A DNA stretch of 53,882 nt from Bacillota bacterium (GTDB lineage: Bacteria; Bacillota; Clostridia; Acetivibrionales; DTU013). Location of the stretch: positions 1 to 53,882 of the forward strand of contig JAEXNT010000028.1 in NCBI GenBank assembly GCA_023439545.1, written 5' to 3'. The notes below the pieces were generated by a model. It saw only the letters and a program-made list of their open reading frames with translations. It had not been told where the DNA came from and did not search any database. This document shows, in pieces, positions 16,928 to 25,377 of the stretch. Both the position numbers and the translations under genes were made by a program. The first letter of the stretch is position 1. Each line of letters starts with the position of its first letter.

Positions 16928-17959
16928 TCAAGACTCCAATGCTTTAAGGCGTCGTATGTCTTCTCCTGCGAACCTGAAAATGTCGAAACCGCCTGTGATC
17001 CTGGAAACTATCCTCTCGTCGTAGTATTCAAACAGCTTTTTGAGGTCGATATTCGTTGCTATTATTGTCTTGCAGGGTCTTCGTGTATCATTTGAAAGGC
17101 GTGTGTCTATTATGTTCAAAAGCTCGGCGTAGCGCATACCGGTCGGAGACTCTGTTCCAAGATCGTCTATTATGAGCAGGTCGGACTCGAGTATGCTGTT
17201 GTACAGCGCCGGTTCCCAATCGTCGTTGTTTGTTGAATTATACCGGTATTCGTATATCGTGTTGAATAGCGCGGGCGCAGTCTGATAAAGCGCCGTATAC
17301 CCGCGTTTCATCAACTCCATGGCTATGCTTCCGGCCATATAGGTTTTCCCTACTCCGGTCGGTCCGCTGAAAAGCAGGTTTTTTGTGCTGTTGTCTTCGA
17401 AGTTTCCTACAAAGCTCATGCAGTTTTCAAGTATTCCGTGGATCTGCCTTCGCGGCGATTTCTTGATGCCGTACTTCTGCTCGTCGGCAGCATCAGGATA
17501 ATAGCCGGTTTTGAAGCTTTGAAAGCCGTCGTTCTTAACTATGCTGAGGTTGGACTGGTCGTAAAGCACATCTATCAGCTGTTGTCTGTAGCAGGAACAT
17601 ACGGTGTCGGGGCCGCTGGCCGCCGATTTTATTATGCCTGTGTCCGAGCACTTTTCACAATGATACGAGGGGACAAGGAAATCGGGATCATAGCCGTATT
17701 TGGCCAATATCCTGGCTTTCTCCGACTTCAGCCCCTCGATTGTCTCGGACAGCTTGGCGACGGCGCTGTCGGAAGGCAGCATTCCCATTAGTATGGCCTT
17801 GTTGTATTTAAAGCCCGCATGGTTTATTTCGTCTTCTATTTCCTCAAGACGAGGCACACTGTAGTACAGCTGGGTTTTCCTCGCTTCCAGGTCGTCCTGA
17901 GCGGTTCTGCGTCTTCTCTCGTATTCATTTTTTATTTTCTGGTATGCGTTGGAATTCAT
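16928..17959 (-). CDS. dnaC: Replicative helicase loader DnaC/DnaI-type ATPase
   Basis: 343 residues. The C-terminal AAA+ domain carries Walker A LLFSGPTGVGKTYMAGS, Walker B DLLIIDDLGTE and sensor IIATNID. The N-terminal part holds a cysteine cluster (YHCEKCSDTGI...VCSCY) like the zinc-binding region of DnaI-type loaders. It would load DnaB helicase at origins or forks. The gene lies 72 bases after a DnaD-domain gene on the same strand, so the two are likely expressed together. The relation resembles the Bacillus DnaB/DnaI primosome pair. Confidence 0.9.
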   Translation of the reverse strand: MNSNAYQKIKNEYERRRRTAQDDLEARKTQLYYSVPRLEEIEDEINHAGFKYNKAILMGMLPSDSAVAKLSETIEGLKSEKARILAKYGYDPDFLVPSYHCEKCSDTGIIKSAASGPDTVCSCYRQQLIDVLYDQSNLSIVKNDGFQSFKTGYYPDAADEQKYGIKKSPRRQIHGILENCMSFVGNFEDNSTKNLLFSGPTGVGKTYMAGSIAMELMKRGYTALYQTAPALFNTIYEYRYNSTNNDDWEPALYNSILESDLLIIDDLGTESPTGMRYAELLNIIDTRLSNDTRRPCKTIIATNIDLKKLFEYYDERIVSRITGGFDIFRFAGEDIRRLKALES

Positions 17960-18031
17960 TACCCTGCTCGTCCCTCCATTTTAGGGCTCATAAAACAATA
18001 ACCTTCCGTTTTTGTTTTGAGAACCCTTGCA

Positions 18032-19009
18032 TCAAACATCCTTGTAGAGCTTTTCAAAGTCTTCGTCATTGTACCTGCGCTGCTCGAAGTTGCCCTTCTG
18101 CGGAGCAGTATTGCCGCGGGGCTTTGCTTTGACGGCTTCCGACGGCTTCCTACAATCCTCCGCCGCAATTATCTCTTCCTTGGTCTTGTAGCCCTTTTCA
18201 TGCCAACTGGTCAGGATCCTGTTTATATATTCGAAACTCGGGTTGACGGCTGAAGTAGTACGTTTGAGCGCCAATTCGATAATCTCGAAGTCATACCCGT
18301 ATTCGACCACCCATTTTTCGACGTAGGCCTCTTCATATTCCGTAAGATAGCCCTGTTTACGGAGCTTTTTCATTATCCTGCCGCGGATGTCCTTGACCCT
18401 TTGCGCCTCCATGGAGTACTTGTCGAGGTCGAAGCTGTTGTGTATGTTCCTGCTATGCCAGTTGTCGGCCACCTTCATTATATACTGGCGCGAGAGGCTG
18501 TAGCCGGAACAATGCTCGAAAAGGGCGTACATAACGTCCTCTTCGAACTGGTATTTGTCGAACCACGAGTCGATATCCGTATACCAGGAAGGCGACATGA
18601 CGCCCTGAAAAAATGCATTATTTATACTCGAAATGAAGCGGCTGCGTTTTTTGCTCCTTTCGGCGCTGAGCGCCGCATCTTCAGGAGCGGATGTCGTTTT
18701 GGCCCTGTAGAGCTTTTTGATTTCTTTCTCCTTCAGGTCGGTTATTGTTATAACATGTTCATTCTGGCCTCTTGAGATCAGACCGATCTCCTCGAGACGA
18801 AAAAGAGCCTCCTTCACGCGTGAGGGCTGCAGTTCGAGCTTTTTGGCTATTTCATCGGACATAAGGCTCTTTTTGTATTTGCTTAGAAACTGGCAGTATA
18901 TGTATACCTTTATAAAATCACTTTCAAGCGACGGCATGTATTCCGATATAAAAATATCCGGTATGAGGCAGTCGGAGTACATTATAGATAAGTTCGCATC
19001 AAAAACCAT
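18032..19009 (-). CDS. DnaD/DnaB-domain replication initiation protein
   Basis: 325 residues. An N-terminal winged helix (LMSDEIAKKLELQPSRVKEA, LFRLEEIGLISRG) is followed by one or two DnaD/DnaB_2 domains: FDKYQFEEDVMYALFEHCSG in the middle, and YLTEYEEAYVEKWVVEYGYD with the YxxxIL-like SFEYINRILTSWHEKGYKT near residue 270. Such proteins remodel DNA and help recruit the helicase loader during initiation and restart. The basic tail may bind DNA. A GAGG lies about 12 bases before the ATG on the minus strand. It sits directly upstream of dnaC. Confidence 0.85.
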   Translation of the reverse strand: MVFDANLSIMYSDCLIPDIFISEYMPSLESDFIKVYIYCQFLSKYKKSLMSDEIAKKLELQPSRVKEALFRLEEIGLISRGQNEHVITITDLKEKEIKKLYRAKTTSAPEDAALSAERSKKRSRFISSINNAFFQGVMSPSWYTDIDSWFDKYQFEEDVMYALFEHCSGYSLSRQYIMKVADNWHSRNIHNSFDLDKYSMEAQRVKDIRGRIMKKLRKQGYLTEYEEAYVEKWVVEYGYDFEIIELALKRTTSAVNPSFEYINRILTSWHEKGYKTKEEIIAAEDCRKPSEAVKAKPRGNTAPQKGNFEQRRYNDEDFEKLYKDV

Positions 19010-19349
19010 GTAAAAACAACCTCACAAATTCTAATAGGAGCGGGAATGTCCCAATAGCTTTAGCGTCAAAAGGGGACATTCCTTGTAGTGGACATTCGTT
19101 GGGGACATTCCTTATAACGGCATTTGAAGGTGTGTCCCCTGACCTTTTATGGTGTGTCCCCTTCCATTATACCATGATTTATCATGGTATAATTGCGCAT
19201 CGCCGTTTTGCCATCAAATTTTTTAAGGGCAAATAATCGACGGCGCATAAATTCCGCCGGAGGCGTATAATAGCCTTACCTCGTAAGGCTATTATACCAT
19301 ACCCGCTCTATCAGAAAAGTGAAATCGTCCAAAGCCGAAGTAAATTATT
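19010..19349. repeat. 340-base intergenic array of REP-like repeats and strong inverted repeats
   Basis: No gene is visible. GGGAATGTCCC at 19042 is answered by GGGGACATTCC at 19072 and again at 19101, then twice by GTGTGTCCCC near 19131 and 19153. Two long hairpins follow: TTATACCATGA-TTTA-TCATGGTATAA (19167-19192, 11-bp arms) and a 15-bp-arm repeat from GTATAATAGCCTTAC to GTAAGGCTATTATAC (19265-19297). The block looks like a mosaic of REP/MITE-type non-coding elements. One hairpin could also end the flavin-reductase transcript, but no T run follows. Confidence 0.65.
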
Positions 19350-19754
19350 TCAGAATGCCAGTTTTCTTGGAGGACGTCCTGAAAAATCCGAAATCACCGC
19401 GGTTCCGTGCTCAATGTAAAAAACTTTGAATATGGGATTGTCGGCGGAGCGGTAAATTCTTTTTATAATAGGATAAACCTCCAACGCCTTTTCCTTTTTG
19501 GAAGGATCCTCGGTGAAATGGATTTCCGCGCTGATCCTTAGCATGGTCATATCACCTGCCGTTACCGCATATTCCACAAACGGGCATTCCGTGAGCTGCC
19601 TGTAGACCTCCTTTGTACTGCTCGTGCTGAAGTAGAACCTGCCGTCCTCCTCGAACAAGAATCCGAACGCCCTAACCCTGGGTTTCCCATTGTCGACTGT
19701 CGCGAGATACCCGCAGTTCCCGTTGTTCTTCAGTAATTCCCTTACCTGTTCCAT
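19350..19754 (-). CDS. Pyridoxamine 5'-phosphate oxidase-like FMN-binding protein
   Basis: 134 residues with the split-barrel FMN fold: NGNCGYLATVDNGKPRVRAF at the start, FYFSTSSTKEVYRQLTECPF in the middle, then MTMLRISAEIHFTEDPSKKE. Members act as small flavin reductases or unknown redox proteins; the substrate is not evident. AAGGGGG lies upstream of the ATG on the minus strand. It is divergent from an HxlR regulator with 147 bases between, a common regulator/target arrangement, so HxlR may control it. Confidence 0.88.
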   Translation of the reverse strand: MEQVRELLKNNGNCGYLATVDNGKPRVRAFGFLFEEDGRFYFSTSSTKEVYRQLTECPFVEYAVTAGDMTMLRISAEIHFTEDPSKKEKALEVYPIIKRIYRSADNPIFKVFYIEHGTAVISDFSGRPPRKLAF

Positions 19755-19901
19755 TACAACATACCCCCTTGGGCAATTTTTATTGTAACATCTTCCAATT
19801 ACAAGTATAATTTTATTAGCATATGTTTATTCTGACAAGTACGCACATTCATATTACATAGTCATATAAAAAAGACTAGTGCTATTAATAGGGGATTTGA
19901 G

Positions 19902-20315
19902 ATGGATATTAAGGAAGCTGTGAAAACCTGCCCTGTAACAGTGACGCAAAATGTATTGATGGGGAAGTGGAAGCTGGCCATTCTCTGGATCGTCGGGCAA
20001 AAGACCAGGCGCTTCAACGAGCTCCAGAGGCTGATGCCCAATATATCGCGGGGCGTCCTGACACAGCAGCTTCGGGAGCTTGAACGTGACGGGCTGGTCA
20101 ACAGGGAGGTATACAGGGAGGTGCCTCCGAAGGTGGAGTATTCTCTGACCGGGCTCGGGAAAAGCTTTATCCCGGTGATGATGCAGATCATGGAGTGGGG
20201 CGTAGGTTATATAAAGCAAACGGCAAACTGCAACATGGATATCTGCCTGTCGAATAAGTTTTCCTGCCAGAAGTGCTATGAGATGATGAAGGCGGGAATA
20301 AAACAACCCGGATGA
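19902..20315 (+). CDS. HxlR-family transcriptional regulator
   Basis: 137 residues with the HxlR winged helix: CPVTVTQNVLMGKWKLAILW, then LQRLMPNISRGVLTQQLREL, ERDGLVNREVYREVPPKVEY and SLTGLGKSFIPVM. The N-terminal Cys (CPVT) is the usual redox- or aldehyde-sensing position in the family. The tail contains extra cysteines (CNMDIC, FSCQKCYEM), which may add redox or metal sensing. AGGGGATTTGAG precedes the ATG. Divergent to the FMN protein, which is the most likely target. Confidence 0.92.
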   Translation: MDIKEAVKTCPVTVTQNVLMGKWKLAILWIVGQKTRRFNELQRLMPNISRGVLTQQLRELERDGLVNREVYREVPPKVEYSLTGLGKSFIPVMMQIMEWGVGYIKQTANCNMDICLSNKFSCQKCYEMMKAGIKQPG

Positions 20316-20366
20316 GAAATACGGCCACATGCGCAAAAAATAAATGCCAAGTCCAAATAAATACAG

Positions 20367-20395
20367 TTGATTTTAGGCCGCGGATGTATTATCAT
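20367..20395 (+). promoter_or_regulatory. Possible promoter for tRNA-Arg
   Basis: TTGATT, 17 bases, TATCAT, 65 bases before the tRNA. Reasonable boxes, but no direct support. Confidence 0.4.
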
Positions 20396-20460
20396 ATATT
20401 ATGCACTTTGATATGGCACCAAGAGTTTTTCAAGGCTTGGCCCTATCAGTTGCGGAATAT

Positions 20461-20537
20461 GCGCCCATAGCTCAATTGGATAGAGCGTCTGGCTACGGAC
20501 CAGAAGGTTGTGGATTCGATCTCTGCTGGGCGCGCCA
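20461..20537 (+). tRNA. tRNA-Arg (anticodon ACG)
   Basis: The acceptor stem GCGCCCA pairs fully with TGGGCGC, followed by discriminator G and an encoded CCA. The D-arm is GCTC-AATTGGATA-GAGC, the anticodon arm TCTGG-CTACGGA-CCAGA with ACG at the anticodon, and the T-arm GTGGA-TTCGATC-TCTGC with two wobble pairs. ACG is the inosine-modified arginine tRNA reading CGN codons. It borders the salvage locus. Confidence 0.93.
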
Positions 20538-20540
20538 AAG

Positions 20541-20575
20541 AAAACCCTGATTGCTAAATGCTTTCAGGGTTTTTT
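20541..20575 (+). terminator. Rho-independent terminator after tRNA-Arg
   Basis: AAAACCCTGA pairs with TCAGGGTTTT and runs into a T tract 4 bases behind the tRNA. On the minus strand the same stem could end the salvage operon whose last gene stops at 20646. Confidence 0.85.
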
Positions 20576-20645
20576 CGTATGTAGTACGCAGCCTGTACTG
20601 TAATATTTCACCTTCGCTGCAGTTCGCTTTGTTATACTATACATT

Positions 20646-21740
20646 TTAATCAAGCTGACGGATGACAGGGGCCAGGGTGTTTGCAATCTTGTGGAATCCG
20701 AGATCCGTCAGATGAATACCATCTACCGTCGCATCTTCCAGATTAATCTGACGGCCATCGAGAAAGTGCATCCGGCTATCTCCGTTTTCCCGCCGTCTCA
20801 TAATCTCTGAACGCTGAAATTCGCTCCAGGAAATCTTTTTTTGCCGGTATTCCATATCCCATCTTTCACGAGGCATTGATGCTCCTGAGAGTACCAGGAC
20901 AGGAAGATGAGGCTTAGCCTTTCGTACAATGTCCAAAAACACAGGTAAATTTTTTTCCAAAAGGTTATCCGGTCCCGCGTTTTCCTCAATATCGACTATC
21001 AAGAGCCGGAGGTCGTAAATTGAAGCAATTTGCGATGCCAGGCAGGGATTCGAGACTCCATTTCCGGAAAATCCAAAATTATATATTTCACAGTCAAGAA
21101 GTCTCCCTAATATTGCGGGATATGCCATACCAGGCCGGGACGCACACCCGCCTTGTGTGATAGATGTGCCATGTACAGCGATAGCTCCGGTCTGAGCAAA
21201 GTCTGAACACCTTTTGATTTCAGCTTTATCTCTAATACCGACCTCTATTTTTTTCACACCTATATAAAGTGGGAAATAGATCATAACTTCCCACAATCGA
21301 CTTTCAGTCTGGGAGAAAATACAACATTCATAGGATCTATCATGGATGGGAAACTTGGTTACGCCGGCCATAAACCAGTCTGATTGCCCTGGAGAACGCA
21401 GGTAACAGTCAAAGCCACACTGGCCTGCCGGCGTCATATGGCTCATATAGGCAGGGCCGTCCAATTCCGCTCGAATGCGTATTTCACGGCTGTCGGTTGA
21501 AAACCGCAAGGCGCCGCCGGCTGTGTGACGCATTAACTCAAGAAGCTGAGGCCGCTCCTGTTCAAGCAAAGGCTTAATAGATGCAGGAAGCCGGCAATAA
21601 TGCGTATTCTCATCATTAAACGCAAATCCTTGCAGCGAGAAGGGTTCTTGATCGGGTGTATGCCATAGGATTCCGGTGTTTTTCATTCCCGTATTAATTG
21701 CCATATTACTATCCAGATTTTCAATTCTCAACTTTATCAC
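20646..21740 (-). CDS. SGNH/GDSL-type hydrolase with an N-terminal beta domain
   Basis: 364 residues. The SGNH blocks lie in the C-terminal half: block I AVHGTSITQGGCASR with the nucleophile Ser near residue 193, block II NFGFSGNG, block III with an altered Asn region (VDIEENAGPDNLL), and block V DGIHLTDLGFHKIA with the Asp-His pair. The first 170 residues form a beta-rich accessory domain. No signal peptide is visible, so it should be cytoplasmic. As the last gene of the salvage operon it may remove O-acetyl or other ester groups from amino sugars; that is inferred from context. Its start overlaps the kinase gene by 20 bases. Confidence 0.8.
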   Translation of the reverse strand: MIKLRIENLDSNMAINTGMKNTGILWHTPDQEPFSLQGFAFNDENTHYCRLPASIKPLLEQERPQLLELMRHTAGGALRFSTDSREIRIRAELDGPAYMSHMTPAGQCGFDCYLRSPGQSDWFMAGVTKFPIHDRSYECCIFSQTESRLWEVMIYFPLYIGVKKIEVGIRDKAEIKRCSDFAQTGAIAVHGTSITQGGCASRPGMAYPAILGRLLDCEIYNFGFSGNGVSNPCLASQIASIYDLRLLIVDIEENAGPDNLLEKNLPVFLDIVRKAKPHLPVLVLSGASMPRERWDMEYRQKKISWSEFQRSEIMRRRENGDSRMHFLDGRQINLEDATVDGIHLTDLGFHKIANTLAPVIRQLD

Positions 21741-22656
21741 CTTCGTTTAGCAAATTTAGTGCAAGAAGTGCAGCGCCAACTGCAGCATCTGCAAGTGGGA
21801 AAACTGTTTCAAGTTCAGGCAGGTTTTGTACAAGTAAATCTTTAAAAAGTCTGCGCACTGCCTCATCCTTTATCAAGACACTGCCTGAAAGCGCCAAAGT
21901 CCCCTTTTGCAAACCCAGCTTTTCAGCTACGGGAATCACTAATGCGCACAATTGGCTGCTCGCTTTGGAGCAAATCTCCAGGGCTGCCTCATCTTTTATT
22001 TCCAACGCTTTTGGCAATAGGGAAGAAAAACCGGCAATAAAATCCTTTCCTTGATCAGGACGGTATATTTCTGAGATAAGTTCCTCTATGGCAGAAATGC
22101 CAAGCTTTTTAAAGACAAGCTCTGTAAGTGCAGTCGGCGAAAGCCTGCCATCCTGTGCACGCACTACTGAGCTGAGGATATCCCGGCCTATGGCATATCC
22201 ACTGCCCTCATCGTCAATAAGGTGTCCCCGGCCACCGGAACGTGCCTCAATTCCACTTTCGTTACGGCCGCAGCATATCGATCCGGTTCCCGCTATCAGC
22301 AGCATACCCACTGGTCTGCCCAGCGCACCGCTAAGTGCCGCTTGTTGATCTCCCACAATCAGGGTGGGTGAGTTGCATTCAGAGTATTTCAGTGCGGCCC
22401 GCAACATTTCCTCTGCTTTCGGATTACTCATGCCCGCAGCTCCGATACAAACGGCAGACAAAGATGCATTACCGGCTTTAGCGCGTACATTTATTAATAG
22501 CTCAGTTATAGTATCAAAGACTTTCTGTGAAGATGTACCATTGATATTTATCGGGCCGCCCTGAAGTCTGAACCACAATTGCCCGTCCATACCGACCGCT
22601 GCAAGTTCCGTTTTTGTACCTCCGCCATCCAGCCCTATGACATATTTACTCATCAA
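21721..22656 (-). CDS. BadF/BadG-type N-acetylglucosamine/N-acetylmuramic acid kinase
   Basis: 311 residues of the ASKHA kinase fold. The phosphate-1 loop is VIGLDGGGTKTELAAVG at the N-terminus, phosphate-2 is IAGTGSICCG, and the sugar-binding GGRGHLIDDEGSGYAIGRDI is very typical of GlcNAc kinases. The MurNAc/GlcNAc kinase MurK known in Clostridium acetobutylicum belongs to this superfamily, so either sugar or both may be phosphorylated. Its place beside nagZ and murQ supports this. A second, divergent copy lies at 36541. Starts 6 bases after the nagZ stop. Confidence 0.85.
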   Translation of the reverse strand: MMSKYVIGLDGGGTKTELAAVGMDGQLWFRLQGGPININGTSSQKVFDTITELLINVRAKAGNASLSAVCIGAAGMSNPKAEEMLRAALKYSECNSPTLIVGDQQAALSGALGRPVGMLLIAGTGSICCGRNESGIEARSGGRGHLIDDEGSGYAIGRDILSSVVRAQDGRLSPTALTELVFKKLGISAIEELISEIYRPDQGKDFIAGFSSLLPKALEIKDEAALEICSKASSQLCALVIPVAEKLGLQKGTLALSGSVLIKDEAVRRLFKDLLVQNLPELETVFPLADAAVGAALLALNLLNEGDKVEN

Positions 22657-22662
22657 TTTTCC

Positions 22663-24201
22663 TCATTTCATAATGATATTGAGCTTTCCCTCACATGGAG
22701 CTCCTCTTAAAACGAGCTCCACAGATTTTAAAGAAAGCGGAGTATACTCAAAAGCCGCCAGCTTGTATGCGCGATCATCAATCATCGCAAGATCATATGG
22801 ATTTCGCATGGCCACTGCGATGACGCAGCGCCGGTTTTCGCAAAGAGCATTAACAAGTTCTATCTGCTCTCGATTTATATGACCGTTGTATGTGCAGATC
22901 ACAACAGTTTGGCCGGTATGCGTTTTATTAAGCGACTCTGAAATATTACTTTCTTTCGGATTTACAGGCGTAACTGAAAATTGTCCGCCAAATGTAGAGG
23001 CCATATATTCGGCAAAGCTTACGTCATGGTTTAAGGCACTGGAGGCAAAGGTTGCCCGGTATGCATAGCATCCCGTAAAAAAAGTGTTTTTGTCAGGTAA
23101 CGGCATATTGTCACTGCGTCCTATACGCACTATACTTTTTTTACTGATTGAAAGGGCCGACTCACGATGAAGAGGGCTTCCTGCCAGATATGTCCTGGGC
23201 TTCAATGCGGCAAATTTTTGCTTTTGGTCAAGGATAATCTCTACGCTTGCGTCCAGGTCCTCCATTCCAAGAGTATTGTTTTCTACCGCCTGTTCAGCCT
23301 TCTCCAAAGCTTCTATAGCCACTGAGGGCGAATGGGAGATACATCCGATATTTACTCCTGCACGCAGCGATTCAACGAATCCGTCTGTGGTTCCATAATA
23401 CTTACTTATTGCATCCATTTCAAGAGAATCGGATATAATGATACCTGTAAACCCGAGTTTTTCGCGAAGGAGGTCCTTTAAAATGACAGATGACATTGTG
23501 GCAGGCACTTTTCTTTTTTCTATTTTTGGGAAAAGAATATGTGAGGTCATCATGCTGGGAACCCCATCGCGGATTGCATCGATAAAAGGCAACAATTCAT
23601 TTGAAAGGAGCTCTTCCTCTGTTTTATCAACAGAGGGCAGACCAAGATGACTGTCCACTGCAGTATCGCCGTGACCGGGAAAATGTTTGGCGCATGAAAT
23701 TACACCGCCATCCATCAGACCATGTATCATTGCCAGTGCATAGGGGGTTGCCCGTTCATGGCTGTCACCATAGGAGCGTACGCCTATTACCGGATTGGCG
23801 GGGTTGGTATTGAGATCCATACAAGGCGCCATGTTAAAATTAACGCCCATGTCGCACAATTCACTAGCGGTACAGAACCCTGCCAAGTAGGCATTTTTTA
23901 CTATACCGGTGGATGAAACAGCCATAGGCGAAGGAAAATTGGTTGCATCCTCCGGCATACGGGAAACAACGCCGCCCTCCTGGTCCACAGCAATGAATGC
24001 AGGGCGCCCGGTATGAGTAAACACCTCTTTCTGGATTACCTCACACAAGCTGCGCAATTGGCCGGCACTTTCAATATTGTGAGAAAACAAAATGATATTT
24101 CCGCATTTGTATTCGCGAATAAGACGAAGAGATATATCATCCAGAGTTTTACCTGGAAATCCAAACATCAGCATCTGGCCTAGTTTTTCACGGATTGTCA
24201 T
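22663..24201 (-). CDS. nagZ: Beta-N-acetylglucosaminidase, glycoside hydrolase family 3 (NagZ type)
   Basis: 512 residues. The GH3 barrel begins MTIREKLGQMLMFGF; VDQEGG lies near residue 72; the NagZ signature is K172-H-F-P-G-H-G-D-T-A-V-D-S-H185, containing the His/Asp catalytic dyad loop; the nucleophile Asp is in IIISDSLEMDAI. A second alpha/beta domain follows from about residue 340, as in Bacillus NagZ. No signal peptide is present, so it should cut GlcNAc from GlcNAc-MurNAc(-peptide) in the cytoplasm, unlike the secreted Bacillus enzyme. It lies 12 bases behind namZ in the same operon. Confidence 0.92.
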   Translation of the reverse strand: MTIREKLGQMLMFGFPGKTLDDISLRLIREYKCGNIILFSHNIESAGQLRSLCEVIQKEVFTHTGRPAFIAVDQEGGVVSRMPEDATNFPSPMAVSSTGIVKNAYLAGFCTASELCDMGVNFNMAPCMDLNTNPANPVIGVRSYGDSHERATPYALAMIHGLMDGGVISCAKHFPGHGDTAVDSHLGLPSVDKTEEELLSNELLPFIDAIRDGVPSMMTSHILFPKIEKRKVPATMSSVILKDLLREKLGFTGIIISDSLEMDAISKYYGTTDGFVESLRAGVNIGCISHSPSVAIEALEKAEQAVENNTLGMEDLDASVEIILDQKQKFAALKPRTYLAGSPLHRESALSISKKSIVRIGRSDNMPLPDKNTFFTGCYAYRATFASSALNHDVSFAEYMASTFGGQFSVTPVNPKESNISESLNKTHTGQTVVICTYNGHINREQIELVNALCENRRCVIAVAMRNPYDLAMIDDRAYKLAAFEYTPLSLKSVELVLRGAPCEGKLNIIMK

Positions 24202-24213
24202 GATGAAGCCTCC

Positions 24214-25368
24214 TTATTCATAAAGATGATAAGCTTGCTTGTCTGCTGCAAAAGCTTCCTCATCCTGCTTATAAGCTTTTAAAAGTTCATTTAGAGGGGT
24301 ATGGGCCATTAATAGACCGTCGCCTCCGAGTAATTCTATATGAGGCCGTGTAGCGGGCGGAAGAGGAGTGCACCATTCAAAGTGTTTACTCCAGCGCTCC
24401 TGAATTTCATACATAAGTGAGAGAGCTACACGCACAGGTTGAATTTCTCGCATATTCATAATATGGATTTGCACTCCGCCGCACATAATTCCCTTATGCT
24501 TTGAGGTACCGGGCGTAAAATATAAAGGGCGGAAATGCACGCCGGCTAACCTCTTGCTATTCATATCGGCTGCCAACTTGTATGGATCCATGATATAGGG
24601 CGCTCCAATGATTTCAAAGGGCAATGCGGCGCCGCGCCCTTCAGATAAATTAGTACCTTCGAAAAGGCAGGTGCCGCTGTATAAAAGAGCCGATTCAAAG
24701 CGCGGGAGGCCCGGTGAGGGCATTACCCACGTTAGCTTTGTATCAGGCCAGAGCATATTGCGCTTCCACCCCTCGCAGGGTATCACAAAAAGTTCGGCGC
24801 TATTGGGCAGCGACTTGTTTGCCATTGCCGCAAATTCTCCAATTGTAAGCCCATACCGCATACAAAGTGGATAACCGCCTACAAATGACAAATAATCTTT
24901 CTTTACCAGGTTACCTTCTACACATTCTCCCCCCAGAGGATTGGGCCTATCCAGCACCGCAAAAGGTATTCCGTAATCGGCACAGCTTTCCATTGCATAG
25001 AGCATAGTGTACAGGTAGGTGTAATAACGGCTGCCCACATCCTGGATATCACAGACTATGATATCCACCTTTGAAAGCATCTCATCCGACAAACGCTTGG
25101 AGCCTTTACGGTAAAGACTGTAAACAGGAATCCCCGTGGCTGTGTCGATTGTATTTTCAACAAACACACCTGCACCAATATTTCCACGAACACCGTGTTC
25201 GGGGGCAAAAAGAGCTTGTACACCATAGCGTTCGTTCAAAAGATCGACGGTAGGGTGAAAATTACCGTCTATTCCGGTAGGATTTGTAATAAGCCCGATT
25301 CGCTTTCCCTTAAAAATACTGTCATATTTAGAGTCTCCCATTACCATGTCGATTCCGTATTTAATCAT
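24214..25368 (-). CDS. namZ: Exo-beta-N-acetylmuramidase NamZ-type (DUF1343, GH171)
   Basis: 384 residues with the DUF1343 motifs: KGKRIGLITNPTGID, FAPEHGVRGNIGAG (conserved Glu), DVGSRYYTYLYTMLYAM, LDRPNPLGGECVEGN and YFTPGTSKHKGIMCGGVQIH. Characterised members release MurNAc from the non-reducing end of peptidoglycan glycans and work with NagZ. The N-terminus MIKYGIDMVMGDSKYDS has no signal peptide, so the enzyme is predicted to be cytoplasmic here, whereas Bacillus NamZ (YbbC) is secreted. This fits import of short glycan chains by the linked ABC transporter. It sits between the PIG-L and nagZ genes. Confidence 0.9.
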   Translation of the reverse strand: MIKYGIDMVMGDSKYDSIFKGKRIGLITNPTGIDGNFHPTVDLLNERYGVQALFAPEHGVRGNIGAGVFVENTIDTATGIPVYSLYRKGSKRLSDEMLSKVDIIVCDIQDVGSRYYTYLYTMLYAMESCADYGIPFAVLDRPNPLGGECVEGNLVKKDYLSFVGGYPLCMRYGLTIGEFAAMANKSLPNSAELFVIPCEGWKRNMLWPDTKLTWVMPSPGLPRFESALLYSGTCLFEGTNLSEGRGAALPFEIIGAPYIMDPYKLAADMNSKRLAGVHFRPLYFTPGTSKHKGIMCGGVQIHIMNMREIQPVRVALSLMYEIQERWSKHFEWCTPLPPATRPHIELLGGDGLLMAHTPLNELLKAYKQDEEAFAADKQAYHLYE

Positions 25369-25377
25369 GTAAGCCTC

